Positions 37,339-49,998 of a stretch of DNA of 64,000 nucleotides are shown one piece after another. Numbering within the stretch: position 1 is the stretch's first letter; each line of letters begins with the position of its first letter. A program made the position numbers and the translations under genes. Where the stretch lies: contig JAIUJO010000188.1 in the NCBI GenBank assembly GCA_023846275.1, positions 612,501-676,500 on the forward strand, in the 5' to 3' direction. The notes under the pieces were generated by a model. It saw only the letters and a program-made list of their open reading frames with translations. It was not told the DNA's origin and searched no databases. This stretch comes from Vanilla planifolia (taxonomy: Eukaryota > Streptophyta > Magnoliopsida > Asparagales > Orchidaceae).

Positions 37339-38458
37339 AAACTTTTTTAATATTTAATAGATATTTATTAATACTAAAATGTGTTAAATTAAAGTAATGT
37401 AATATAGCCAAATCAAAGTAATGTAAAGGCCACATATAAGGGACCATAGGGTTATATAGTAATATAACCAAATCAAAGCAAAACATTTTGCAAATAGCTA
37501 AATTATACAAAAAATTGCATTCCGAGATACCAAAGAGATTAAGTGCGACATCCTTGATAGTTATACCATGCACGAATCAAACTTTTCTGCAATGCATGTA
37601 AAACTCAAAAAAATGAAGTATTTAAAAAGTATAAAAAAAATGAATATTAACTCAATAAAAAAATGAAGTTGAGCCCAATCACAATTATTTCCTATCTTTT
37701 GCACCTTGTTAAATAATACTATAAATTAGTAAAAAACAAAAACCTAAATAATAATAAATTATTCTTTTAATATTAACTCAATATATATTAGAATTAAAAT
37801 AATATAAATTAAATTAATGTAAAATTATAGAATAAAAGTGATATAAAGGCCACATAAGAGGATATTTATGGTATCATAAAAACATTTCCAAATTATAACA
37901 AAAAATTTAAAAGAATAAGATAAATTCTACCATCCTCAATCATAAAAAATTGGGTGTGAGCTTGTTTTTTTCTCAATCAAGCCTTATTTAAAATTATTGT
38001 GAATTAAAAATGTAAAAAAGCATAATTAATAATAAATTTTAATTTAAATATAACGTAAATGTATAATAAAGTTAAAATGAGATAAATTAAAGTAATATAA
38101 AATAATTAAATAAAAATGATGTAAATATCACATGAGAAGAGAATTAATGTTTCATATTAATATAATAAAATAAAATAAAAAAATTTATAAATGAGGTAGA
38201 TTATTGGAGAAAGTTGTAGTCTATTAAATATCACTTGAGAAGAGACATTCTAAATCATCCAATAAGCTATGAATCTAAATGTCTTATAAAATGTTAAAAA
38301 CTCTAAAAAAATAAATAAGTTAAAGCTACATAAATGAATATTTAGTGGGATGGAGGTCATTTAGATACGTACAATGATGTTTTCTTTTTCAATATTGGGT
38401 ATTATTTTGGATTGCAATTAATTACACTCCTAAATAGGCCCAAAAATACTAAAGTTTA

Positions 38459-38480
38459 ATATATATATATGTATATATAT
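38459..38480. repeat. Short imperfect (TA)n tract
   Basis: A TA run broken by one G occupies the AAATATATATTAA box of its unit, as the larger tract at 21.8 kb does. A third such tract lies at 56,850-56,872. Confidence 0.75.
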
Positions 38481-41400
38481 CAAAGAAAATTTGAGATAAA
38501 CTTAATCCATGTAATATAACCAAATCAAAGAAAAAAGGTTTAACAAAAAAGATAAATTGTTCAAAAAGTTGTATTCTAAGATAATGAGGAGATCGAGTGT
38601 AATATTCTAATTCATCAAATACGGTATGAGTGAAAATGTCTCTTAAAATATACCAAGATCTTAGAAAATAAAATATCTTAAAATATATGATTGAATATTT
38701 GTTTTGATAAAACTCTTGTTAATAATTCTGATAATGATTATTTTATGTCAATTAGAACTAGTTTGTAATTACTACAAATTACCTAATTAAGTATAAATAA
38801 TAAGAAGTTATAATTTTAATATTAATCAAATATTTTAAAAAATATATAATAAGGTAAATTGGAGAAATGCAACATTATCAAATCAAAACTATATAAGTGT
38901 CACACAAGAATAGAATTATAATTACATAGTAATATTGTCAAACAAAATTGAAAAAATATTATAAATTGTGTGAAAAATTTCTATTCCAAGATTTTAAGGA
39001 GAATGACTATAAAATATTCAATCATCAAATCAAGTTTAAAACAAAAAGACTAGTAAAATATGCCAAAATTGTAGAAAATAAAATATTTCAAAAAATATGA
39101 ATGAACCTTTAATTGGGCATATCTCTTTGTGACTAATCTATTAATATTTTTGTCATATCAATTTAAACTCTTTCAAAAATTTAGAGAATTACGAAATTGA
39201 GTAACAGTAAAAATAATACATAAGAGGGAATTATAGGTCACATGAGTGTGATATAAATAGGTTCATAGTCATGAAAGTAAATGAAATCATAATATTCGAA
39301 TAAACAGATAAAAAATGTGGAAAAGTTATGTTCCAATATACTTAGGAGATCGAGTGTAATATCGTCAACCTATAAGTGAAGAAAGAATAAAGATGTTTCA
39401 AAAAATATGTGCAAATTCTAGAAAATAAAAATATTTAAAATATAGAAATCAATATTTAATTGGACAAAACTCATTAAAACTTGTCCAATGATGTTTGCTT
39501 CATCATAATTACAGCTCACTTGGAAGTAGTACAAATTACCACTAAAATAAGAATAAATAATAAAAAATTGTATTTGAAAATTACATAAATACATAATAGC
39601 ATTAAAATGAGAAAAATTAAAGTAATATTATATATGCAAATAAAAAACTGTAAAGGACATATGAGTAGAGAATTAGAGTTTCACAATAATGTAACTTAAT
39701 TGAAATAAAAAATTTGACAAAAATGTGAAAATGTTTTATTTGAAAGTTACATATTAGGATACTAATGAGATAAAATGTAATGTCTTTAATGATTATAAAT
39801 CAAGTATGAATAAAAAAATTCTACTAAAACATGACCAAATCATGAAAAATAAAACATTTTAAATAAGAAAATTAATATTAAATTTCATAGAGCTCATCGA
39901 GAAAAGTCCAACCATGGTTTCTTCTTGATCAAATGTCCTTTGGAAATATATCGATTTGCAATATTTAATAAGCATAACTAATATAAAATAATTAATTAAT
40001 ATAATATTAAGTTATCATTCAAAGTTGAAATGATAAAACTAATGTTATGTAATTAACTAAATCAAATCAAGGTAAATGTCACATAAAAGAAGGGTTTTGT
40101 TTTAAGTTAAAAATAAATAAATGAAATTAAAACTTTTTAAAAATTGTAATAAATTAAATAAGAAATTTGCTTTTTAAGACACTATGGAGAATGAGTATAA
40201 TATTCTTGATCAAAAGAATTAAGTTTACTTGTAAATATGCCAATTATTATAAAATTAAAAAAATTAAAATAATAATAATTAATATTTTAATTCATAGAGC
40301 TCCCCAACACATGATAGATGAATTTTACCTGTCTAAAGTGGTCCTGTTTTGAAATTTCTATAAATTCCCCAAACAAATAGTTAAAGAAAATAATAAATTA
40401 CTATTTTAATAAGTATCCAATAACTTACAAATCGAAGTGTTTATTTAAGCTTGCCAAACCTTGGAAAAGAAAAATTTTACAAAAAAATCAATATTTGATT
40501 CGATAGAGCTTATCATGACTAGCATAGCAATAGTAGCTTCTTCTATATCAGATTTCAATTAGAGTTACAATGAATTAGAAAAGTTAATATTATTAAATAA
40601 AAATAAATTTTTTTTTAAAAGTTTTGAAATATATATTAAAGCTAAATTAAGATACACTAAAGCATTGTAATATAACAAAATAAAACTCAAGGTCACAATA
40701 GAGGAGAATTAGAATTTAATATCAAGAGTAATATAATGAAAGAAAATCGAATTATTATAAAAAATAAGTTCAATTTTACAAGAAACTTTAATTGCAAGGA
40801 ATGAAGGAGATGTTGTATAAAAGAGTCGATTATCAAATCAAATGTAAATTAAAATTTGTTACTAAGTGTGCCAAGATAGTAAAAAAGAAAGTATTAAAAA
40901 TTTATAGAAATGAATAATTGATTTTATAAAGCTCGTAGAGAGGACTTCAATGGCATTTGTTTCATCTCCATTAGAACATATTTGGAAAAACTATGAACTA
41001 TCTAATCAAAACAGCATTAGTAGTAAAGAAATATTATTTAAATTTTCAATAAATATATAACCAAGAAAACAATAAGATTAATTAAAGAAATTTAATGTAA
41101 CCAAATAAATTTGTTGAATTGGGCACATAAGAGGGGAAATTGATAGTAATTATAATAGAACAAAATAAAAAGCAAACAATTTGAACGATTAAGAAAAATT
41201 ATTAGTTGACGTTGCAATACAACATACAGAGATGCATGAGTGTAACATTTTTTATTGGCAAATCATGTACAAATCCAAATGTCTCATAAAGCATAGAAAA
41301 TGCTTTAAGAAAATAAAATATCCTTAAAAAATGTAAATATATTTTTTTTATAGAGCTTACGGAGTTGAAACTGGAAAATTTATTCAATCTTAATCAAACA

Positions 41401-43653
41401 TTGTTTGTAATCTATAGGAATTATGAAACAAAATATGCATAAATTATAATAAATAATTATTTAATTTTAAGTAAGTGTATATTAAAAGGTAAAATGAGAC
41501 AAATTTAAGCAATATAATTTAAAAAAAATTATAGTTATATAAGGGTCACATGAGAGGATATTTTTAATTATATAATAAGATAACAAAATTAAGGCAAAAC
41601 TTTTGAAGAAATGAGATAAATTGCAAAGAAAATTTTCATTTGAAGATAATAACAAGATAAGGTGTAAGAACCTCAATAATCAAATTTAGGTAGGAATCAA
41701 AATGTCTCCTAAAATGTACCAACATCCTAAAAATCATTTAAAAATTTATATATTAAAATTAATTTGATAGAACTTATCGAGGGAGTAAAATGACATTTGC
41801 TTCATCTTGATCAAGTTTCATTTGGAACAACTAAAATAATTAGTGCAAATACGCATAAATAATGCTATAAAATATTTTAATATTAAGATAATATATATTA
41901 AAGTTGAAATAGTTTAAATTGAAGAAATTGTTTATAACAAATAAAAATAACATAAATGTTACAGAAGAGAAGATTTAGAAATAGATAGTAATATTACTAA
42001 ATAAGTCAAAGCATTTAATGAAAAAGTATAAATTACTTAAAGAAATTAATTCAAAGTTCAAATTAGATTGATTGCAACATCATCTATCATAAAATAAGAT
42101 ATAGAATGAAATTATTCACAAAACATGCAATAAGTTTTGAAAATAAAATATTTAAATTTTATGAACAAATATTTAATTTGATAAAGCTGATTGAGATGAG
42201 TCCAATGACATTTGTTTTATCTTGACCAGAACTCGTTTGGAATTTGTACGAATAAAATTTTAAAAAGCAAAAATAATAAAAATTATAATCTTAAAATTCA
42301 TTAAATATATAATAAAGCCAAAATAAGGTAAATTATAGTAATATAATATAACTAAATGAAAAAGATGTGCTGCTCATATAAGAGGTGGCTTAGAGTTTAA
42401 AATTATCATATCCAAATCAAACTAAAACATATGATGAAATGAGATACATTGGATAAAAACTTGCATTCCATGATACTAGAATATTTTGTTTAATATCCTA
42501 GTCATCAAATTAGATACCAATTAAAACATCTCATAAATCATGCATTAATTATAAAACCAATAATCTTTTCAATTGTGAAAATAAATGCTTAATCGGATAA
42601 TGTTCATGGAGACGTGTTCGACATATGTTTCATTATAATTACAACTTCATTCAAATTATTACAAACTAAAAAATTAAATATTAATATATAATACTAAATT
42701 ATTATTTTAATATTTAGTACTACATACTAAAGTGGAAATGAGAAAAATTAAATCATTATAATTTAAAAACATTAAAATAATGTAAAGATTATATAAGAGG
42801 AGAAAATTGCATCCTAAAATATCAAAGTGATTTAGTGCAACATCCTGAATAATTTAATCAGGTACAATCAAAATGCTTATTAAAACATATCAAAATCAAA
42901 GAAATGAAACATTTTTAAATATAAAAAAATTATATTTTAATTAGATTGAGCTTGCTTAGATGAGTATAACAATTTTTGTTAAATCTTGATCAGACATAAT
43001 TTTTAACAACAATAAATTACAATATTAAGAAGCATTAATAGTAGAAAAATTTTTAGTTCAATGTAGAGTAATTCGTTTCAAAACTAAAATTAGATAAGCT
43101 AAGGAAATATAATATAATAAAATAAAATAATGTAAAACTCACATTATAGAACAATGATAATTTCATATTAACATCATCAAATTAAATAAAAAATTGAAAA
43201 GAATGAGATACCTTTAAAGGGAAAGGTTCTTTACATGACACTAAGGGGGTAAATTGTAGTAGCAATGATCATTAAATTTGTAGGAATCGAGAAGCCTCAC
43301 AAAATTTCTTAAACACTAAAAAATAAATTATTTAAAAATATAGAAACCAATATTTAAATTAAAAAACTTGTTAATAAGAATCTAATGATTCTTGTTTTTT
43401 CTTGATTAAATCACTTTTGGAAAAAGCATAACTAATAATAAATTATTATTTTAATATTTAATAAATAAGTGTTAAATTTGATATGAGACAAATTCAAATA
43501 TTGTGAATGACGAAATCAAAGTGATGCAGAGGTCACACGATAATAGATATAGAATTACCAACCAATACAACCAAATTGAGGAACAAATGTTGAAGAAATG
43601 AGATAAATCATATGACAAATTTGTATTCAAAGATTTTAAGGAGATCGATTCAC

Positions 43654-43994
43654 AAATCACATATGAATTGAAATATCTCGTAGAATATAGTAAAAACTAT
43701 AGAAAATTTTAAATTTTAAATTTTAAAAATAATATCTAATTGGATAGAACTCATGAGTCCAATAATATTTGTTTAAAATTAACCTCACTTATTTAGAATT
43801 TCTACAAATTAAAAAAATTTTAAAAATAAATTATAACAAATTGTTATAATTATAAAGTAAATATATATTAATAATTAAATAAGATCAATTATAATAGTAT
43901 AATATAACAAAGTGCTACTCTTGTGAAGATCTGGTAAGAGTAGAATTAGAGTTCCATTTTAATATACCTAAATAAAATCACATATGAATTGAAA
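43654..43994 (+). repeat. 20-bp exact repeat at the first inversion breakpoint
   Basis: AAATCACATATGAATTGAAA occurs at 43,654-43,673 and again at 43,975-43,994, 321 bp apart. The first copy is in its normal place in the unit. The second is out of register: it follows the ACCTAAATAAAATCA region and not the marker box. The reversed block begins within a few tens of bases after it. Confidence 0.85.
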
Positions 43995-46900
43995 ATGCCA
44001 TGATTTCCTTGTTTTCCCAAAATACAACTTGCTATGTTATTTATCTTATTTTTATCTTATTTCTATAAATGTTTTTGCTTATATTTGGTTATGTTGTTTT
44101 GCAACTCTAAATTGCATCTTATGTGGCTTTAAAAAACTTTAATTTGGTGATAATATATTTCATTTATTTATCTCAAATGAGTTATAATATACATTTATTT
44201 AATATTTAGAAAAAGATCATTGCACTCGTCGTGACGATTACTTAAAAAATTTATTTTTGATTTCATAATATTTTATTTTTAGTTTTTGAGCTACTTTGTC
44301 ATAAATTTTTATTTGTAACTAACTTTACAATCTAGGAAGCCACACTCGATCTCATTAGTATCTTAAAATGCAACTTTGTTTTATAATTCATATAATTTCA
44401 TCAAATTTTTGGGTTTCATTTTTTTATATTGTTGATGTCAATTGTCAAATTAAATATTTATTTTATAATATTTCCAAATATTTTATTTTTAAATATTGTG
44501 GCATATTTTATGAGATATTTTTATTCATACCTTATTTTATTATTGAGGATGTTAAGCTTAATCTCATTTTTATCTTAGAATGTAGTTTTATCTTGTAATA
44601 CATGTAATTTTCTAAAATTTTTTCTTTAATTTAATTTAATTACTATGAACATGTATAGTCCATTCATGTGTAATTTATGTATGTTTTATTTAGTTATTTA
44701 AAATTATTTTAAATTATCTCATTTCATCTTTAATATATAATTACTTAGGTCTTAAAAAATAATTTATTATTATTAATGATTATTTAGTTTAGTAAATCGA
44801 TGAAGTTCCTAATGGGGGCTGATCAAGATAAAACAAATATCATTATGCTCATGTAACTCTATGTAAATTTCTATTTTTTATTGTTAAATATTTTATTTTC
44901 AATGGTTTAAGTATGTTTTATGAGAAGTTTAGATTTGTACTTGATTTGAAAATCGAGATTGTTACTACTGATTTTCCTAGCATCATTTACTGCAATTTTT
45001 CATATGTTTTTTGTCATTTGTTCACTTTTCTTACCTTAATTCTACTATATTACAATGTAACTTTGAATCTTCTCCCTTGTGCCATCTACATTTCTTTTAA
45101 TTTTTTTTGTACTGCTTTAGTTCATATAATTTTTGCCTCAACAAAAATTTTTTAATTATTAAAATAATACGTCTTTATTTTTTCTAATTATTTTCTTTGG
45201 TTCTTCACAATAATTCAAATGAAGTCTAATAAAGATGAAAGAAGCGTTACCAGACATATTCTAGTAAGATCTATCAATTTAATTATTCTATTTTATATTG
45301 CTAAATATTTTATTTCATTGCATTTTTTGCATAGTTTGACACATAATGATTCAAAGCTTAGTTCATGATTTAAGATATCACACTAAAATAGTTTATTATT
45401 TTACAATGCAAATTACTCATATAATTAATTTTTTTTTTCAAAGGTTGTGCTTTGATTTGGTTATATTATAATGTAAGTTTAAATCTTCTCTCATGTGTTC
45501 TTCACATCTCTTAGATTTTGATGTATCATATTACTTTAGTTTATATTATTTTAGGTTTAATCTTTCTTTACTTAAAATTAAAGTAATGCTTTCTTAATTT
45601 TCTAGGCTTTTAACATGCTTTATGAGCCATTTTGATTCATGCTTCAATTGGATATCAAGAATATTGCACCCGATCTATTGTATATTGGAATATAGCTATC
45701 TTGTACAATTGACAACATATTTTTTTCAAAAACTTCCACTTTGATTTTGTTATATTTTTATGAAGTTCTAATTCTCTTTTGATGTGGCCTTTATATTTTT
45801 GTTTGTTCTTTTTTCATTACACTGCTTCAATTTATTTTTTTAGCATTATTATATGCTTATTTAATATTAAAACCATAAAAGTTATTATTTATATTTTTTA
45901 TGTTATTAACTCATAGAAATTAAAAATGATTTTCAATCAAGATAAAACAAACTAAATTTGAGTCATCCTAATGAAAATTATGTAATTATTTATTCGATAT
46001 GATATTTTAAATATTTTTAGTTTATGGCATATTTTCAGTTTATTTGGGTCAAGTTTACTACACCCAATCTCTTTAGTTCCTTGTAAAACCTTTTTCTTAA
46101 ACAATATTTCTAATTATTTGAAACTTTTCACATTTATTTTATTATATTTAGTTGCCTTAATTTATCTAATTTCATATTTAATATATGTTTACTTAAAAGT
46201 AAAAATTAATTATTATTTTTTTTTCTTATTTAATTTTGAAATACATAATAATTTTAAATAAGTTTTGAAAAATGAAAAAAACAATGTCGTTGGACTCATT
46301 TCATCATGCTCTAACAAATTGAATATTCATTTTTATATTATTAAATATTTTATTTTCTATAGTATTGTCATGTTTTATGACTTTTTTATGTACATCCATT
46401 TTGATAATAGATGATATTGCACACCATCCACTTTGTATCCTGGAATGTAACTTTCCCATAAAATTTTCTTCACTTCTTAAAATATTTCTCTTCTTATGTG
46501 ATGTTTCCACCAATTGATTTGCTCATATTACATTACCACAATTTGAAAATTTTCAATTATAATATGTATTTATTTAACATTAAAAAATAATTCGTTATTA
46601 TTTATGTACATTTATTTGATAATTCATAGTAATTCTTAACTTTGTATAATTAGAATGAAAGGAATATCGTTGGACTTGTTTAGACAAGTTTAGTATATTG
46701 GAATGAAATTTTTTGTATAATACATATCTCATTTTTTCGAAATTTTTTAATTTATTTTGTTATTACACTTTCTTCCTTTAAATTTTTTTGTGGTAACTTT
46801 GTATGACTTAGATTTGGTTATGTTAAATTAGTTTTATTTATCTCTGTTTTGCTATATTTTTGTTTATACATATTTGGTGATCATTTTGATAACTTGAATT

Positions 46901-47955
46901 AATTTCAAGTTTGATGTAACTAAGGCAAAACAAAAGTCATTAGACTCATCTGAATGAGCTATCCCGTTAAACAACACTCTTAATATTAAATTTTTTTATT
47001 TTTTTAAATTTTTGCCTAGTTTATTAGACATTTTAATTTATACGTCTTTTTTTTAATCAAGGATGCTACCATCGATCGCGTTACTATCTTGTAATAAACA
47101 TTCTCATATTATTTATCTATTTTTTTAAATCCTTGCTTTCATTTTTTTTATTTACTATGTTGTGTAACTCTCCTTCAATTTATATTCCTTTGATATGGAT
47201 ATATTCTTTACATAAATTTACCTTATTTTAGTTTTAATATATATCTACTTAATAAAATAATAAGTTTTTTTTACTTATGCTTCCATTTTTTTAATTTACT
47301 ATGTTGAGTAATTCTCCTCCAATTTATATTCCTTTAACATGGATATATTCTTTACATAAATTTACCTTATTTTAATTTTAATATATATCTACTTAATAAA
47401 ACAATAAGTTTTTAATTTACTAAGTTTTTTAAACAATGTCCAAGGAAAAAGAAATAAGCATCATGAGACTCATCTTAATAAGCTTTATTCAATTAAATAT
47501 TTATTTCTAAATTTTAAATTATTTTGGTTTTTATAATTTTGACATATTATATGAGATATTTTATTCTTATATAATTTGATTATTGAGGATGCTAGCCTAA
47601 TCTCCTTAGTATTTTGAAATGTAGTATTTTTACAGAATTTATATTAATGTGTAAGTAAAAATCTAGTATACTATGACAATTGCATAGCATTGATCTCGAC
47701 AATTATGTCGTTTGGTTTTTTGTTAGTTTAGTAATATGATATAATTATTTAATTATAAATTAATTTTTATTATTATTTATTATTTTTTAGTTTTATAGTT
47801 GTTAGTAATTATAAGCTAGGCTTTATCGAAAAAAAAATATGGTTATTCTCAAATAGTGGAGATCTGAAAAATATTAAAAAATTATTTTTAATATTTCAAT
47901 TTTTTTTTCATTGTTTTTGTACACATTATAATACATTTTAATTCATATGTATTGA
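43995..47955 (-). repeat. 420-bp array, reversed block R1
   Basis: From about 44 kb the marker box appears as its reverse complement: CACTCGATCTCATTAGTATC at 44,344, with related boxes near 44,550, 44,955, 45,365, 45,660, 46,065, 46,410, 47,060 and 47,590. Other boxes are also reversed, such as TTATCTCATTTG and TTTGGTTATATT. The block is therefore an inverted segment of the same array, about nine to ten units. Steps of 290-410 bp show that several units are shortened. T-rich frames on the plus strand here (44,368-44,598 and 44,913-45,155) are only the other strand of the repeat. Confidence 0.92.
47135..47413. repeat. 144-bp tandem duplication inside R1
   Basis: The stretch starting GCTTTCATTTTTTTTA at 47,135 recurs at 47,279, an offset of 144 bp, with only about ten differences. 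It contains ACTATGTTG, CTCCTTCAATTTATATTCC and GGATATATTCTTTACATAAA. The matching place in the duplicate block R2 (near 52,755-52,890) has only one copy. The duplication is thus younger than the R1/R2 duplication. Confidence 0.92.
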
Positions 47956-49998
47956 TCAATGTGATTTAACCAAATCAAAATAATGTAAAGTTCAAAACTA
48001 GTATAGAATTAAGAGTCCATAAGAATATAACGAAATCAAAGTGAAACATTTTATGAAATGAGAAACATTATATAGGAAAGTTGTATTTGAAGTTACTAGG
48101 AAAATTGTGTGTGATATCCTCGATCATTAAATAAGGTAAAAATTAAAATATCTATTAAAATGTTTAAAAATTTTAGAAAATTAAAAAGCGAAATATCATT
48201 GATCGACACTTAATTTTGAATTACGAAAATTTATGAAAACAAATAAGCCTAAATAAAAACATAATATAGCTAAATGAAAATTATGTAAAGCTCAAATGTG
48301 GGACGATTTAGTATGACATCTTTGATAACTCAAGTAGATATGAATAAATATGACTAGCAATTAGGCTTAAATCCTTCAAAATAAAAACTTCTAAAATGTA
48401 TAATGAATTTTTATTTTGTTATTCTCACTAGAATTAATGCAGCTACATTTGTCCCTTCTCTTTTGAAATTCATTTTAATATATTCCAAATTTTAAAAGTA
48501 AATATACGAAAATAATAAAACATTATTCTTTTAATAATGAGATATTCCATAGCATTATTTAAATGAGATGAAATGAAGTAAGCTAAAATAAAAATTTGTT
48601 TGGATGTAATGGTCAAACTTGTGGTAGTTTTGAGTTGCATAGGAATATAATGAAATAAAAGAACACAAAGCAGAAAAAATAAGATAAATTATATGAGAAA
48701 CAAATTTCAAAATCAAATAAAGTATGAATGGAAATATCTTATAAAACATTCTAAAGAAATAAAATAACATATTTCCAATTGTAAAAGTAGATATTTAACC
48801 TTATAGAGATTTTCAAGATTAGACCAAAAATATTTTTTACATCTCAATTAAAACTTGTCCTGAAGTATAACAAATTAATAATTAAATAAGAATAAATAAT
48901 AATATAACATAACAAAACGAAAGCAATGGACGGGTCATTTAACAAGAGACTTTTGGTTGCATATAATATAAGCAAATCAAAGAAAAATTAATTATTGAGA
49001 TAAATTGTAAAAAAGTTACATTTTGAAATATTATGGAGGTTTACTGTAATGTCTTTGATAATCAATTTAAGTACAATTAACAATATCCTATAAGCCATTC
49101 AAAAAGACTAGAAACAATACTTTAATAATAATAAATAAATAACTAGATGAATGCAGCTTGTCGAAATGTGGAGAAAATTTTGTTTCAACCCAACTAGACC
49201 TCATTTGGAATTAATACAAATTTTTAAAGAAAAAAAGGTTTAATAATACTAAATATTTTTTTAGATGTTAAGTATATATAAATTAAAATTGAAATGGGAT
49301 AAAACGAGGCGATGTAAATAACAAAAAAAAACACATGTTAACGTCACATTCCAATATGCTAATGAGATCGGGTATAATTTCTTTGATCATCAAATTAGAT
49401 AAAAATAAATGTCCAGTAAAGCCTACGAAAATCCTAAAATATTTCATATTTTAAAAATATTAAAAGACATTTAATTAGTTATTTGTCATTGATATGAATC
49501 TAGTGATAATTTTTGTCTCAGTCGAACCTTATTTTGAATCATTGAGATATGAAATTAAATAACATAATCAACAGTAACTTATTTTTTTCATCTTAAGTAA
49601 ATATATATTAATATTAAAATGACATAAATTTAAAGCGACATAATATAGTAAAATTTCTGTGATGTTAAGGTTAAATGATATCAGATTTTGAGTAACATAG
49701 TAATTTAACAAACTAAAGAAAATAATTTCAAGAGAAGACATAAATTGCATCGAAAAGTTGTGCTCCATGATATTAAGCAGATTGAGTGCAACATTCTTGA
49801 TTATCAATATAAGTACAAAATCAAATGACAAAAGAATTCCAACTCAATAGAAAATAAATATTTAGAAATATAAAATGTTCGATTAATTTGATAAAGCTCA
49901 TTGAGACAACAATAATAATTTTTATTTCATCATAATCAAATATTATTTTAAAGTACTATAAGAAAAAAAACATAAATAATAATAATAAATTATTATTT
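47956..49998 (+). repeat. 420-bp array, forward block F2
   Basis: Near 47,965 the unit boxes return to forward orientation: GTGATTTAACCAAATCAAAA at 47,970, then the marker region near 48,100 (TGTGTGATATCCTCGATCAT). The block holds about five units, some shortened; near 48,310 the sequence passes from the GGTCACA region directly to the marker region, so part of a unit is missing. It ends in ATAATAATAAATTATTATTT at about 49,998. Confidence 0.9.

Larger units (their letters stand above)
44100..49998. repeat. Segmental duplication, copy A (R1 + F2)
   Basis: This 5.9-kb stretch recurs in the same orientation as copy B. Matching landmarks (A/B) are: 44,805/50,742; 45,360/51,312; 45,660/51,608; 47,058/52,673; 47,434/52,935; 48,085/53,475; 49,140/54,570; 49,800/55,228. 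The offset is about 5.95 kb at the left, falling to about 5.43 kb at the right. In the passages compared, identity is roughly 80-85%, clearly above that between ordinary units. Both the reversed block and the forward block after it were copied together. Confidence 0.9.
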
